A stretch of DNA of 64,000 nt. Origin: Tubiluchus corallicola (lineage: Eukaryota > Priapulida > Priapulimorpha > Priapulimorphida > Tubiluchidae). Positions 19,960-31,498 of this stretch are shown here, piece after piece. Position 1 is the stretch's first letter. Every line of letters starts with the position of its first letter. The position numbers were made by a program, and so were the translations under genes. The notes below the pieces were generated by a model. The model was not told the origin of the DNA, did not search any database, and saw only the letters and a list, made by a program, of their open reading frames with translations. The stretch is taken from assembly GCA_030141605.1 (NCBI GenBank), contig JAQGDQ010000383.1, positions 1-64,000 of the forward strand, given 5' to 3'.

Positions 19960-22900
19960 ATGTCATCAATATCAAAAGGGCGCGATGTACCTATTTTCAT
20001 AGGCAACAAAAAGCGAAAACGAAGTGAAAATATCATACTTTTCGACGAAAGCGAAGGAGACACTAATGAACAGGATAATAAGCGGGTTGGTTCACATTCT
20101 GCGAAGCGGCTTAAATCAGCAAGATCACAAGTCATGCAAAGAAATGAAAAGAAGGTACAGAAACTAACAGCTAGACTTGACTATCTTCAGAAAGATGTAC
20201 AGTTATGTAGGACCACTACATCTTCATCGTCTACCATGCCTGCAAAATCGGAAGTGGCTCAAATAAATGAAAAAAATGTAAAGAGACTAACAGCAAGACT
20301 TGAACGACTTTTTCGCAGAAGTGCACACTTACATAAATTCTCTTCATCTGCCTTCAACTCAAACTTGAGCAAGAAGCAAAAGACAGCCAGTCATTTACAG
20401 GCACCTAACATTACTTTAAATAATGTCAATTTTGAGGGATTGGACTTGTATCCAAAAATTATCAACAACTCTTACTATTTAGCACTAGACTGTGAGATGG
20501 TTGGTGTTGGTCCACGAAAGTTGAGTGCGCTAGGTATATTTTTTATCAGTTTTCTAACTTATTATGATTTTTACGACATAAGAAATAAGTTTCCTTCTTT
20601 ACATTAGTTCTTCTTATGTAACATAATTAAATACTTCGGTACATCACTTAACAATTCATGTGGCAAATGAAGCACTTTGATTAGTTTTTTCTTCATTGAC
20701 AGCTTATTTTGGATGTACAAGCCATCAAAATTTGGCTGTTTTTTATACATGTTTGTAATGGTACATAGACACAGTTAATTATTTATAATCTTAATTTCAG
20801 TCCTGAGGAATTATTAACGATGGCATGAACCCACAATTAAATAATGTTGACAAAACACAAATAATCAAAATTAATCCAGTCATTGTGGTGAAATTTTAAT
20901 AGCAGAGTTGATATATGTGCTGTGCTTTACACGAATAACTGTTTAAATGCAATATTCATTCTTTGCCATACTGATCCTAGCTGTTTATCTAGTAGAGAAG
21001 GGATGTGTTATACATCGGAATGTGGTCAAGATGTATACATGAGTCTGTCTGTTCAGTGGCTCTTAGAGCGGTATTCTAGATAGTGAACCCAGGCTCTGGT
21101 CAGAGTCAAACGCAGTTGAATGATGGAGTCAGTTTGCAGTGGCACCGGAACATATACAAAATAACAATAATTTTGTGTGGTTTTTGGAACCTTGCCTCTT
21201 TGACGTATAGGCTTTGAAACACTTCTCTAATGAAACATCCACAAAGGGCTGGATTATGACCTTTTGGGGCCCCTAGGATAACGAAATTATGATCCATCCT
21301 TAGGTGGAACCACCCCCTAACTTGCTCGCAACCATTTTTTACTTGTGATGTATTTTAGTGATATTTATGTAGCTTGCAAAGAAGTAAAGTCATTGCAAAT
21401 TCTTTCACTAGTCTAGAATAGCTATCTTTTGTTTGTCAATAAAAATATACTTTAAGAAATATCACTATTTTACTATTTATTGTACGTTTACCAAAGTAGT
21501 GGCTTTTTCAACACAGCCATAGTGAAAAAAACTGATTTTTTTACTGTTCCTGAAGCTTGAGAGCCCCTATAACATAATACGGCACTACATCCACACATAC
21601 TGTACCTGTGTATGTATTACATTTAATTAATGTCTATTAGTAGTATACTTTTACTTTGACTTGCCACTTGTGTTTCAGCAAGATGCAGTGTCACAGACTA
21701 CGACGGGAATATTGTCTTAGACGAATACGTGAAGCCAAAAGAGAAAATTACTGATTATCGCACAAAATACAGTGGTATCCTCCCACAACACATGTACCTT
21801 GCTCTTCCTTATGATTTGATACAAGAAAGAATATCTGCTATCCTGCAAGTATGCTGATTTTAGTTTAAACTGTTATTAATGTTACTTCATTCGGCTAGAC
21901 CAATGATACAAATGTCAGTCAGTCTTTCTTTCTTGTACCTCACCTGATAGTGATCAAAATAATCTTTATTTTGCATGTGTAATTATTATATATATATATA
22001 TGTACACGCTTGAACATGAGTGTACATGTAGAGGAGTGTTATGCCAAATCTGGATACGATTTGACAGTATAACATCATTACAGCACACTTAATAGAGACC
22101 CAGAAAAAGTACTCTATAACCGAGTTACTCTATGTTTAGCGTACGCGGCTAATAACATATGTATATATAGATATATATATATATGACTAGTAGATAGACA
22201 AGCACGTATTAATAATAAAAGTGCACAAGTTATACATTGGACAAATAATGTGCAATGTGTGGCTTCATAAAGGATGTAAAGTACTTTCAGAAGATGCTGT
22301 CAAGTATCAAGTACTTTGCCTTATATGCAAATTTAATGAATGTTTCACATGAAATTGCATGTACATGTTCGTTTTGTGACATATTCAGTAAAGTCGGTGA
22401 GATTTAAAAGATCAGTCAGTTTGTTTGCACAATATTTCTGTTTGTCTCTTGTATAAAAGGTTTTTGAAGCAAACTGACTATAGTAGGATTCATCACTTTA
22501 TGAAACATCTCAGCAGTGTGCTGGCAGTAGACATATACCTGGATGCTAAGCCCCTGAGTGACTCATTGTTTTTTATACAGCTATGTTAGACAAAATGACT
22601 TTTCCACACGGCATGTTAACAACTCTGCGTGCTGCATGCCCAACAACTTTTTTGCAGCACCAAGAACAACGGGTTAAATTTAACTGTAAATTAATTTGCA
22701 AACGGCTGGCTCTTTAACGTACACAATAAAAACTTATAAATATGTAATAATGCAATGTGTCCGACAAAAATTGTGCAGTACGCAATAACAGAGTTCGCTG
22801 TATTCAAAGCTGTTATATTAGCTAAATGAATGAAAGTTTGGCCTTTTTTGTGAGTTTGCATTACCAGTGTATCGCTATAATTATGTTGTGGTGTGTTATG

Positions 22901-24860
22901 GTATGTTATATAGTGAACAGTGTTCACTATAATCGTGTTATGCTGTAGCTTGTTTAATTTTTTTCAAAATATATTGCATTATTAATATAATTTTTTTGTT
23001 TTGCATCCACCAAACAATGATCAGAATCAGTGCATATTAACTTGATTTCAATACAATTATCCAAATTAATTTCTGCTTTTTGCATTAAAATGTTTATTAT
23101 TTGCATATTTCTAACCTTTGTAATTATTTATTCATTACACAGGGTAAAATTTTGGTTGGCCATGCAGTGTTCAATGATCTTAAGGTGTTGAACTACACCC
23201 ATCCTCAAAATATGATAGCTGACACAGTGGAGTCGAAGACACTTCGAACATTGGCAGGATATGGGCCTGTTAAGGGAGTGTCATTGAAGAAACTATCATG
23301 GGCTTTGCTTGGTAACTAGACGCCTAAATCTTTTAACTAGATGTAATTGGTTTCTGCTAATACAGTAGGTGCCGCTTAATAGAGTCACTTTGGGACCGAA
23401 GTGTTTTGACCCAATTAACCGACTGAACCTATTAACCGATGGGTATACTAATACTGGGACAGAGATATGAGTCACCAGCTTACTATGCACTGCACAGGTT
23501 TTTAATGAATTTTAGAAACGAAGCAAATCCTAAATATCTTTGTACAATTAAAAATTAGAAAAAAAACTTTTAAAATATTAATTTATATAAGTGAATTAGC
23601 AATAAATTAAAAAGTACATTTTTTAAATCGCACAAGTCTACTTATTTGCAAAAATTACAAAAGTTCCCTCGAAGTTGGCTGCTTCATTTTATCACGAAGA
23701 AGTTGGCCCACAAAGTTCTCAAAATGATAAAAACGTTGAAAATCTGTTTTTGTATGATGCACAAATTCTCTTAAAATACTTAGTGCTTGGCATGCTTAAA
23801 CTGTTGGTGGTGCCTGTGTTTCCCCATAGCTTCGTTTGTAGCTTCGCCTAAGCTCCAGCTTGCTATAATCGTGACGTACTTATTGCACTGTACCTGCGTC
23901 CCTGGCATATCAGCAACATCCAACTGATAGAGCTTCAAAATCAAAGCCCTAAACAAGTGATTAAATGTTTAGCTTCCAGGAATTCTTGGGTAACGAGGTT
24001 AATTGCAGTGGACAGCGGGTCAAAGCAAACCATTAGGCTAGCATAATTAGGGTATGCTAAACGTTCCTGCTTACAAACAAAACGGTACTTAACATGATTG
24101 TTTGTATGTATATTATAGGACAAAAGCGAACTAAGATGATATAAAAGTTATAAAAGCTTATTAGTCACACGAGTGTCTTATTGAAGCATGTGAAGGAAAA
24201 ATATTGAGTCAATTATGCGGAGTTATTTGAGTCAATTACCGATAGTTTTTGTGTACCTTTGAACAGAAGCGACCCGTACCAGGTGTTTTTGAGTATATTA
24301 ACAGAGAGTCTATTAAGCGGTGCCTACTGTCTTAGCAATTGATGGTACATAGAGCTAATTTTGTTTCTAGTATTGGTGTGCTACTCCTAGAGTAAGTGTG
24401 CACCTGTACACTGTACAGCCTGTATGACATTGCTATGCAATAGCATTTGTAATGTCTTTCATACCAACATCCATCTTTGAATTGTGCCGAATGCTGAAAA
24501 ATTAATGAAGATGATATTCTAACATTTAACATCACTAATGCTTCCTAGTAGTATTAGGCAGTACATCCAACAATATATTTGCACAGCTGCTAAAGAATTA
24601 TAATGTTGTTGACTACATGCTGGTATTTGCAAATTATTTCAGGTAAGAAAATACAGTGCAGGACACATTGCTCAGTGGAAGATGCTCGGGCCACCATGTC
24701 GTTATTTAAACTGGTTCAGCAAACCTGGGAGAAGCAACACGGTTTCATCAACAAAGCGGATTCGTCAGACGTAATAAGGAATGACTCAGGATACAGTTCT
24801 GATGACAACTCTTCTTTTTTCAGCGACGAATACTGGCCTGAAGAGATGGCTCACATGTGA
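19960..24860 (+). CDS. DEDDh 3'-5' exonuclease of the ISG20/AEN/ISG20L2/REXO4 group
   Basis: Four exons, 19960-20533, 21679-21848, 23143-23311 and 24643-24860, join in frame (phases 1, 0, 1) to 376 residues. ATG 19960 was chosen because TGA at 19951 closes the frame upstream. Residues 1-170 are basic and low-complexity with a nuclear-localisation-like KKRKRS (17-22) and a duplicated ~26-residue segment (NEKKVQKLTARL and NEKNVKRLTARL). The exonuclease III domain follows: LDCEMVGVG supplies the first acidic pair (Asp177, Glu179), then ARCSVTDYDG and YRTKYSGI, VGHAVFNDLKVL (Asp260), and HCSVEDARATM with catalytic His313 and Asp318. All five DEDDh residues are present, so it is predicted active on RNA or DNA 3' ends, probably nuclear or nucleolar as in AEN and ISG20L2. 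The C-terminal ~40 residues are acidic and Ser-rich. Exact orthology within the group is not decided. Introns 2 and 3 carry transposon relics. Confidence 0.92.
21250..21590. mobile_element. GGATTAT-TIR element, copy B (3' end degraded)
   Basis: Starts ggattatgaccttttggggcccctagg and continues with tattttagtgatatttatgtagctt and cacta(tt)ttactatttatt, as in the copy at 37993. The right terminus is eroded to ataatacggc. It lies in intron 1 of the exonuclease. Confidence 0.65.
22058..22945. mobile_element. Possible pogo/Tigger-like relic
   Basis: The left end cagtataacatcattacagc... and the right end ...tataatcgtgttatgctg are partly complementary. Near the right end is the palindrome tatagtgaac-agt-gttcactata (22909-22931). 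The inner gagttactctatg and acagagttcgctgta pieces resemble other elements of this type. Terminal similarity is weak, so the call is tentative. It lies in intron 2 of the exonuclease. Confidence 0.35.
23363..24329. mobile_element. pogo/Tigger-like non-autonomous element in exonuclease intron 3
   Basis: The left end CAGTAGGTGCCGCTTAATAG is mirrored at the right end by the complement of cagtaggcaccgcttaatag, giving inverted repeats of about 25 bp with few mismatches. The adjoining tcactttgggaccgaa is the wording commonly found just inside Tigger/pogo ends. A TA precedes the left end. No transposase ORF was seen in the ~967 bp. Confidence 0.75.
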
Positions 24861-25379
24861 CAGAAATTAAATACTGACGTGTGATTTCAGTAGGCCTGCT
24901 ATTTTAAGCATCCAAGCAAGACAATATGAAACTGTAACAAAATGTGAAATTACAAGTCATTGCATTGCATTTTTGTATTTGGTTGATCAATATTTTGGTT
25001 GAAAATCTTCCAGAGATGACCCACTTCAAATAAACATTAACTGTATTCAACTTGTGGGTTGTTATTGTCTGTCTGCATTTCGTTCTTAAACTTACAAGGT
25101 TTTCTTCTTTCATCTTTATGTCACCTGACTTCTATGTACCAAGACCATTAACTTTTAAAGGAAATCAGGGTGATTTTGCATATCCTACCACATTTTGGAG
25201 TACGGTAGAAAGTATACATTTTAGCAATTTTAATAAAGCCGTACTGTTTCTGATAATTAAATAGAAACTGAATTCACAGATAGCGAGTGATGACGTGCTA
25301 GATTTTTAACTGCACAAACTTTCCACAGGCTTGGTGTAGCACCTGCACACAGTGCGCTATATGGTCCAGCCCCATGTAC

Positions 25380-25500
25380 TGCAGGTGGTATACGGGCTGC
25401 CCAAGTATTGCACGAGAATTCGTCAGGAACTGAGCCAAGTTTAGTTTAGTGGCAGTGTTTGTTCTCCTTGTTTAATTAATTAATTAATACTAATAATAAT
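25380..25500. repeat. Local dispersed repeat, copy 1 (pairs with 26455-26570)
   Basis: Shares gggctgcccaagtat, the gtggcagtgttTGTTctccttgttta block and the following aataataat stretch with 26455-26570 in the same orientation. Confidence 0.6.
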
Positions 25501-26454
25501 TTAAAATATCAATAAAATTTAAGTACAGGGCAATTAATTAAAATAAGTTATATATTCGATAAAATAAAGCAATATTTGACTGAATTAGCACTGCACTTTT
25601 CATGTATTACAAAACATAAATAAATACAAATTATTGCAAAGAAATAAGAACAAAGTAAAAAACAGTCGTACGCTAAACTACAATAATATTAGACAACTAA
25701 AATTTTAATTTTTTTAAAATGCAAGCTTTTGTCACATCATGCATGTACTGTCACTTAAGCAATAGATATGATCTCTAATAATACAGTAAACCACAAAAGA
25801 TGTAAATGGCTTGAGCTTGGTGCAAAGCAAACCCACACAAAAGTTAATAAACACTAGGATTTTTCACTTAACGCTTTTTAAAATTAAATTTAGGTATCTC
25901 ACCAAATTTAATCCACTTACATAGTCATACCATAGGGGCGTACTGCCACTCTTAAAATATAAGAGTGGTAGAGATTAATTGAGCAAGCTCATTGTAACCC
26001 CGTATTTCGGATCTAAATATCTGTCCAGCTTGTTCTTGAAGTTGTTCACTGAAGAGTCTCTAGCATATCAGATTGGAGTAAATTTCACTCTCTAACCACT
26101 CTTTCCGTGAAAAAGTGATACCTTCATAACAATTATTACTAATTAATGCATAAACAAATTATTACAATTTTATTAATTAAGGGTTGTTACCAAAGTGCTA
26201 CAAGAAATGTGAACAAATTTTGCAATTAGAGAGTACATGAACGACAGCGTATTTGGGCAGCCGATATACCGCACTTATCCCCTCTCATTTTACACATGCG
26301 TAGCGCAACCGAGGTATATGGACTAGTGCTTTGAAAAGATTTCCACTTTTACATCAAGAAATTCGTTACTGTCGGGAGCACAGTAGGACAATTGCCGTAC
26401 ATGGGCTAGCCCAATTGGAACGCGTCGACATGGGCTGAGCCAATTAAGGCGCGT

Positions 26455-26570
26455 CGTACATGGGCTGCCCAAGTATGATACTAGAGAGTAGAGACAGGTC
26501 ACGAATTGAGTCTTTAACCGTAGTGGCAGCGTCCGTTGTCCTTGTTTATCTAATAATAATAAATGAAGAC
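26455..26570. repeat. Local dispersed repeat, copy 2
   Basis: Second copy of the block at 25380, starting tacatgggctgcccaagtat and containing agtggcagcgtccgttgtcc. Confidence 0.6.
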
Positions 26571-27110
26571 GTCAATATATTTTGAATAATTTATATATTT
26601 GATAAATAAATACATCTGATAAAATAATAGAATCTTATTCTGAGCTCGTCAAACGAGCAGTATTAAATCTGGCTTCGAGAACAATCTTTTTGAAGTGAAA
26701 TAAGCCCAGTTTTTAGGTGATTCCAACATTTGGTTGAGGTATGTTATTTTTTTTGTCTCAGTTCATACACAGGTGATCCGTTTCACTACCTCTTCGTCAT
26801 AATAATTGCTTTCTCCTGAGTAAACGGGCTAGCGAGCCATGTAAACGGCAGTGCCGTAGACGGGATAGCGAACCATGTACTGCCGTGTGGTATGCAAGAT
26901 ACTGAGCCAGTTACCTCTCTGTTACAATACTATTTGGATTATTGAAATTAATTGTTTAGCCTTCCTAAATGTTAAAACTTTTTCATCTTGTGAAGGCTTA
27001 TCAGCATCTGTTTTATTTTTAAACTTGTGAGAGAAATCGCCAGTGTCCTACAAGGGCTGCCCACGTACGTCACTGGTTTTCCGTAAATTTAGCGCATGCA
27101 CATTAGCACA

Positions 27111-27299
27111 GATGTCCTACTTCGGCTAGTGGCGTACTCCGCGCCCTACAATACTATTTCAGAGAATTTAACTAAATTTTGGTGATTTCTTTTTTATAAA
27201 GGAAATGATGTCCTACTTCGGCTAGTGGCGTACTCCGTGCCCTACAATACTATTTGAGAGAATTTAACTAAATTTTGGTGATTTCTTTTTTAGGAAATG
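27111..27299 (+). repeat. Two ~95-bp tandem copies spanning the bL41m start codon region
   Basis: Copy 1 (27111-27206) and copy 2 (27207-27299) both begin gatgtcctacttcggctagt and end ggtgatttctttttt..aggaaatg. Differences are c/t at the gcgccc or gtgccc site, one c/g, and a 3-4 base indel before the terminal ggaaatg. Copy 2 ends in the start ATG used below (27297). Copy 1 therefore also ends in an ATG (27205), which opens a short frame closed within a few codons by TAG. Confidence 0.85.
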
Positions 27300-30200
27300 T
27301 TGTCAATATTTTGTAGCCGGGTCATGTTACCGTCAAACTGTTCATTGTGCGCATCATCTGTATCACTTAGATTCTACACTACAACTAACATTCTTTTCAA
27401 GAACTGGAAACCGAAAAAACGCCCTTTGAAACCGGGTTATAAATATTTGATACGCTTGTCGGAGAAGTTTCCATTGACAGGAAAATGTAGCTCAGCAAAG
27501 CGAGGAAAATATTACGCCCAGATACGTAAGTGCTTATTGGGTTCACTGAGGATGACTTTGGTGAAGGCACATTGGTAGTCATCCAAATTTCCGTGAAGGG
27601 AAATGATTCGTCAACTGAAAGAGGTTCTCATTGGTTGATTTCAGAATTTGGAAATCTAAATTTTTTTTTGTTGTTTAACATTTGAAAGACAAAATAGATT
27701 GGTCAGCATAGGAAAACTTTTCTAGACAATGTTACAGTGGCCAAATTACTAAATATATTGATATCTGTAGTGCAGCTATAATGTGTAATTCAACATGCAT
27801 GTGACCAGGGTGTCTGCAGTTATGCTTCTCTGGACTCTTGGGTTTGGAGAAATGTGAGAGAGAAGTATATGGGTTGGTGTGGAGGGCCTCTGAATCAGTT
27901 TTGCTCAGTACATTTTGATTATTTCATCGAGCTTGATGCTTTGTATGTACATAATTGTTTATAATCTTAATTGCAATTTAAAGTTATTGTTATCATCGAC
28001 GGAATGCATGCACTAATCATTTCCAAGTGTCACTTTGTTCATGCTAGAGTAATTACTGGAGATTAGATTATCTTGATTTATATCCTGTCTTAATCAGAAG
28101 GGATCGTGTGGTCTGTGAACTTGTGATCCAAAGGTCTCTTGTCAAATCTAGACTTTCACATTTGGTTTGAAAAAAAACCATAGTGCACTCATTTCATGGA
28201 CATTTGCGATTGAGATTATAAATAATTAGTGACTAGTGGATTAAGTTGTGGTCTAAGTTAATTATAAATTTAATTATAATTACCATAGTTAGTATTTACT
28301 CTTGCTTGCATAAACTAAAACTTGAAACAGTGGATTGATTTGTGTGCAGTTAGGATCAAAATAAGCCTTTTCACAGTTTCGTTGTGCTCACGAGTAGTTG
28401 CTGTAGGTCCAAGGTTAAGTGTCCTACGCATCTTAATTAAAACCACCATGTGACATGTAGGTAAAGCAAAGCCGTTTGCCACATTAGTTCAGTAATTTCA
28501 GTTGTTTTACATGGATTTTACGTAATTGCGCATTAGTCTGTGTGTAGAGTGATTTAGAGGTGTTAAAGCTGTTGCTATTACAATAGCATAGGCTGCGAGA
28601 CGTTGTCATGTGTACATAAATGCATTGTCTGATACACTTAACCTTTGACCTTTTCACGATCATCATCAATCGCTGGAACTGTGAAAAGGCTTTTTATCTT
28701 GATTATAACATCTGTGAAACCTTTTCATATTTTCTTCCCATTGAAAATAGTTTAATTGTAGATTAGTAGGTTCATACATACATACAGTCTAGGCTCGTTA
28801 TCTCGCCCCTCGTTATGCCACCAAACTCGTCTCTCGCCATAGAAAGTACCAGGACAGATTTGCTGCTTTGATATTTACCTCGTTAAGTCGCCACCCTCGC
28901 TTCTCGCCCTCGCCAGGTCATGCTAGGATGAGTGCTTATGTAAACTATATTCGTTATGTCGCCAAACAGACAAACTCAGAGGTGAATCGATCAATACATA
29001 TACCGCATGTCGATCAATATAACCGCGGTATGTAGACAATGCTGCTGTACTCGATAGACAGACATAATTAATCTAGTGTGTGTCTCACCAGGATTAGATT
29101 AGGAGTGCTGTGGCTCAACGAAATTGTGACGTGGACACGGAGATAGTTCAGCTTCTGAACATTTCTAAATCTTTTGCTAAGTTTACTGCATTTAAGTGTA
29201 TACTCAAAAAAGGTTTTTTAAATAAAAAAGTAACATTCTAAGATTATTTTTATGACATTTTTTCATTTCTGATTTAATGTTGATTGGTATCATAATGCGA
29301 AATATATTTTATATGTACATAGAGGAACACTATGTTAATCAACTATTATGTATATACATATAGACTAACTTCGTTATATTCCGCCATATCTCGCCATACT
29401 CGCCAAAAATTTGTCCTAGACGGGCAGTGGCGAGATAACGAGGCTAGACTGTACATGTATTGTTAAAAACTGAGATATGGTTTTGCATATTGAACAGTTA
29501 ACTGGTTATTAAAACTCGAGTGTAAGTGAAAAATTATTCTTACATTTTGAACATTTTTAGGTGGTCCTGTACAATCAACTGGATATTACTGCAATGGCAG
29601 GTTTTGGCACTGTCCTGATGCTGTCCCTGAAATAGTAGTTCCTGATCTAACTGATTTCAAGGTGAATCATTAATTTTTTTATGATCTAGGCATTTGTTGA
29701 AAACTACTTTATGCATTTGCCCAATTAATTTGTACAGGGTGTTAAAAAAGAAGCGATGCAGTAGTAGTATGCTGATATGTTTATTTTAGAATACATATAA
29801 AGTTATATGTTAAAAAAATTGGAATTATGCAAATGTAATTGTATTTATACATCATTATGATGTCATAATAGAGAATTGCAAGTTGTTTTTGGACAAAATG
29901 CCGAGCGTTATTCAAAAGATTCAACATATAAATTTGATCTTTATAATTACATGCAGCATCGCTCCCATTTAAATCAGCAAGTTAATGCCAACCTCCTTCG
30001 GTAGTGTTATTATTGCAGTATAATCTCTCATTAAATAACTTTGTACCCAACCATATTTCATTATGATTTGATCACCACATTTCAGCACATGGGTATCAGC
30101 ATATTTTTACTGCATTGTTTCTTCTTGAACATCCTGTATGCATACTGCTGAGTCTACATTATGTGCAATGATTGTGTGGTAAGTTTAGTGAGTCTTTCTG

Positions 30201-31498
30201 AGTGGTTGGTACGTAACACCGTAATGCACCTACAATACCATAGGCTGTAGAATTTCTGTAATAGCCTTCAAAATTTTTAATACCAAGGATACTTTTCTTA
30301 GTCCTAAATTAGGTCTGCTTACCAAGCAAAAGCTGTTTTGAGGTTACTTGTTTATCAAGTTTCCTAATGGTTTATGGGCCAGGATTTCCCAATTTGAATA
30401 CCTGAGGTAGTTACCAACAATCAGTCAAGCCTAACTTACTATAAGTCAACAAACACATTAAAGAGAAAAGTGAAATTTTACTACACTATAAAAATTATGT
30501 GTATGATTATTTCTTTTCTTTACTCTGTCAGTATGTGTAAAATATTTAAAAAATATGAAAATTGTATTAAAATTTGCTATTGCATAGTTTGAACCTTTTT
30601 TAGAATAACTGTGAACAAGTTTCCTTAAACCAAATTTTCATAGGACCGCAAATAGTGCAATTACACACTGGCTACGCTTTTTTGACTTGCCTCTTGGTGG
30701 CAGACTCATGATTCAGTCACCATAGCAATGCCAGCTTTATGCATGCACAGTTTACACCATATTGTTAGAAGCTGAACAATGCACATAGGAACACCATGGC
30801 AAACCTGTTGTTCCAGCTAAGCGGTGGCTTGCTGCTGGGTGAAATGGTACAATTTTTTTTTACAAATATCATAGCCCAGTTGGGTATTTCTTCAGCTATT
30901 TTATAGATGTTGGCTGTCTTTGTTCATGCATTCAGATAATTTAATTATTTGAGAAAAATCCACCAAATACTCCATGAATAATTTTTCATTTTCTGTACAA
31001 AACACTGAAACATTTGATAAACTTCTCAAAATTTACATTCACAAAAATACAAAGCTCAGAAAATTTTAGCATAAAAACATGATCATTACAAACCTGTTGG
31101 CTATTTTTCCCTGCAAATGTGGATTGTAACAAACTTAATGAATACTGTGTAAAGGCTTAAATTTCTCAATTGCTTGCAAGTTAATCAGGTGCAACAATGA
31201 AGTTGTAAAAATTTTGCACTATTTGCAGTCGCATGTATACACATTTTGTTAAATCTCTATGGTTCTAATTTATAAATCACCAATTTTTTTGCAAATTTGT
31301 TTTTATAATGCCTTATCTGACTATCAGCAAATTGTTCCAAATGTATCACCTTGGTGCTTGTCGTTTCAGCTACAGCCATATGTATCATACCGTGTGCCAG
31401 ACGTCATTCAATCAGAATTTACATCCAAAGACTTATTTGACGCATGTTATGCGAAACAGATAATACAAGAGCACAAAAAGAAACGTGATCAGTCGTAG
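27297..31498 (+). CDS. MRPL41: Mitochondrial large-subunit ribosomal protein bL41m
   Basis: Three exons, 27297-27525, 29561-29661 and 31370-31498, join in phases 1 and 0 to 152 residues. The first ~35 residues (MLSIFCSRV ... LRFYTTT) are Arg/Ser/Thr-rich without acidic residues, as in mitochondrial targeting peptides. KRPLKP, SAKRGKYYAQIRGP and especially PEIVVPDLTDFKLQPYVSYR (99-118) match the conserved core of mitoribosomal protein L41. The C-terminal half of the protein (SKDLFDACYAKQIIQEHKKK) is basic and helical. It is a structural protein of the mitochondrial 39S subunit. A second in-frame ATG (MLPSN) at 27324 is an alternative start. The TTTTTTAG just before 27294 could also act as a splice acceptor, which would put the 5' UTR in a separate exon. 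Intron 1 carries a pogo-like element and a dispersed repeat. Confidence 0.92.
28428..28716. repeat. Dispersed repeat, copy 2 (pairs with 6868-7198)
   Basis: Contains ggtaaagcaaagccg, cagttgttttacatggattt, gtgtagagtgattta, caatagcataggctg and catcatcaatcgctggaact in the same order as copy 1. Lies in intron 1 of the bL41m gene. Confidence 0.7.
28785..29451. mobile_element. pogo/Tigger-like MITE in bL41m intron 1
   Basis: The left end CAGTCTAGGCTCGTTATCTC and the right end ending GAGATAACGAGGCTAGACTG form ~24 bp inverted repeats differing by about one base. A TA dinucleotide sits immediately outside each end (28783-28784 and 29452-29453), the target-site duplication expected for Tc1/mariner/pogo elements. 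Length is 667 bp with no transposase ORF. Subterminal tcgccatagaaagtaccaggacag and atctcgccatactcgcc repeats are internal. Confidence 0.85.

Larger units (their letters stand above)
24861..27296. other. Intergenic between the exonuclease and bL41m genes
   Basis: Contains the exonuclease 3' UTR (possible ataaac near 25029) and a repeat-rich region with recurring gggctgccc motifs (25397, 26255, 26463, 27053). A block around 25380-25500 recurs at about 26455-26570. The last ~190 bp are a tandem duplication abutting the bL41m start. No gene recognised. Confidence 0.5.

Noticed and set aside
19809-20135. 108-codon minus-strand ORF
   Set aside because: Antisense shadow of exonuclease exon 1, which has the recognisable protein.
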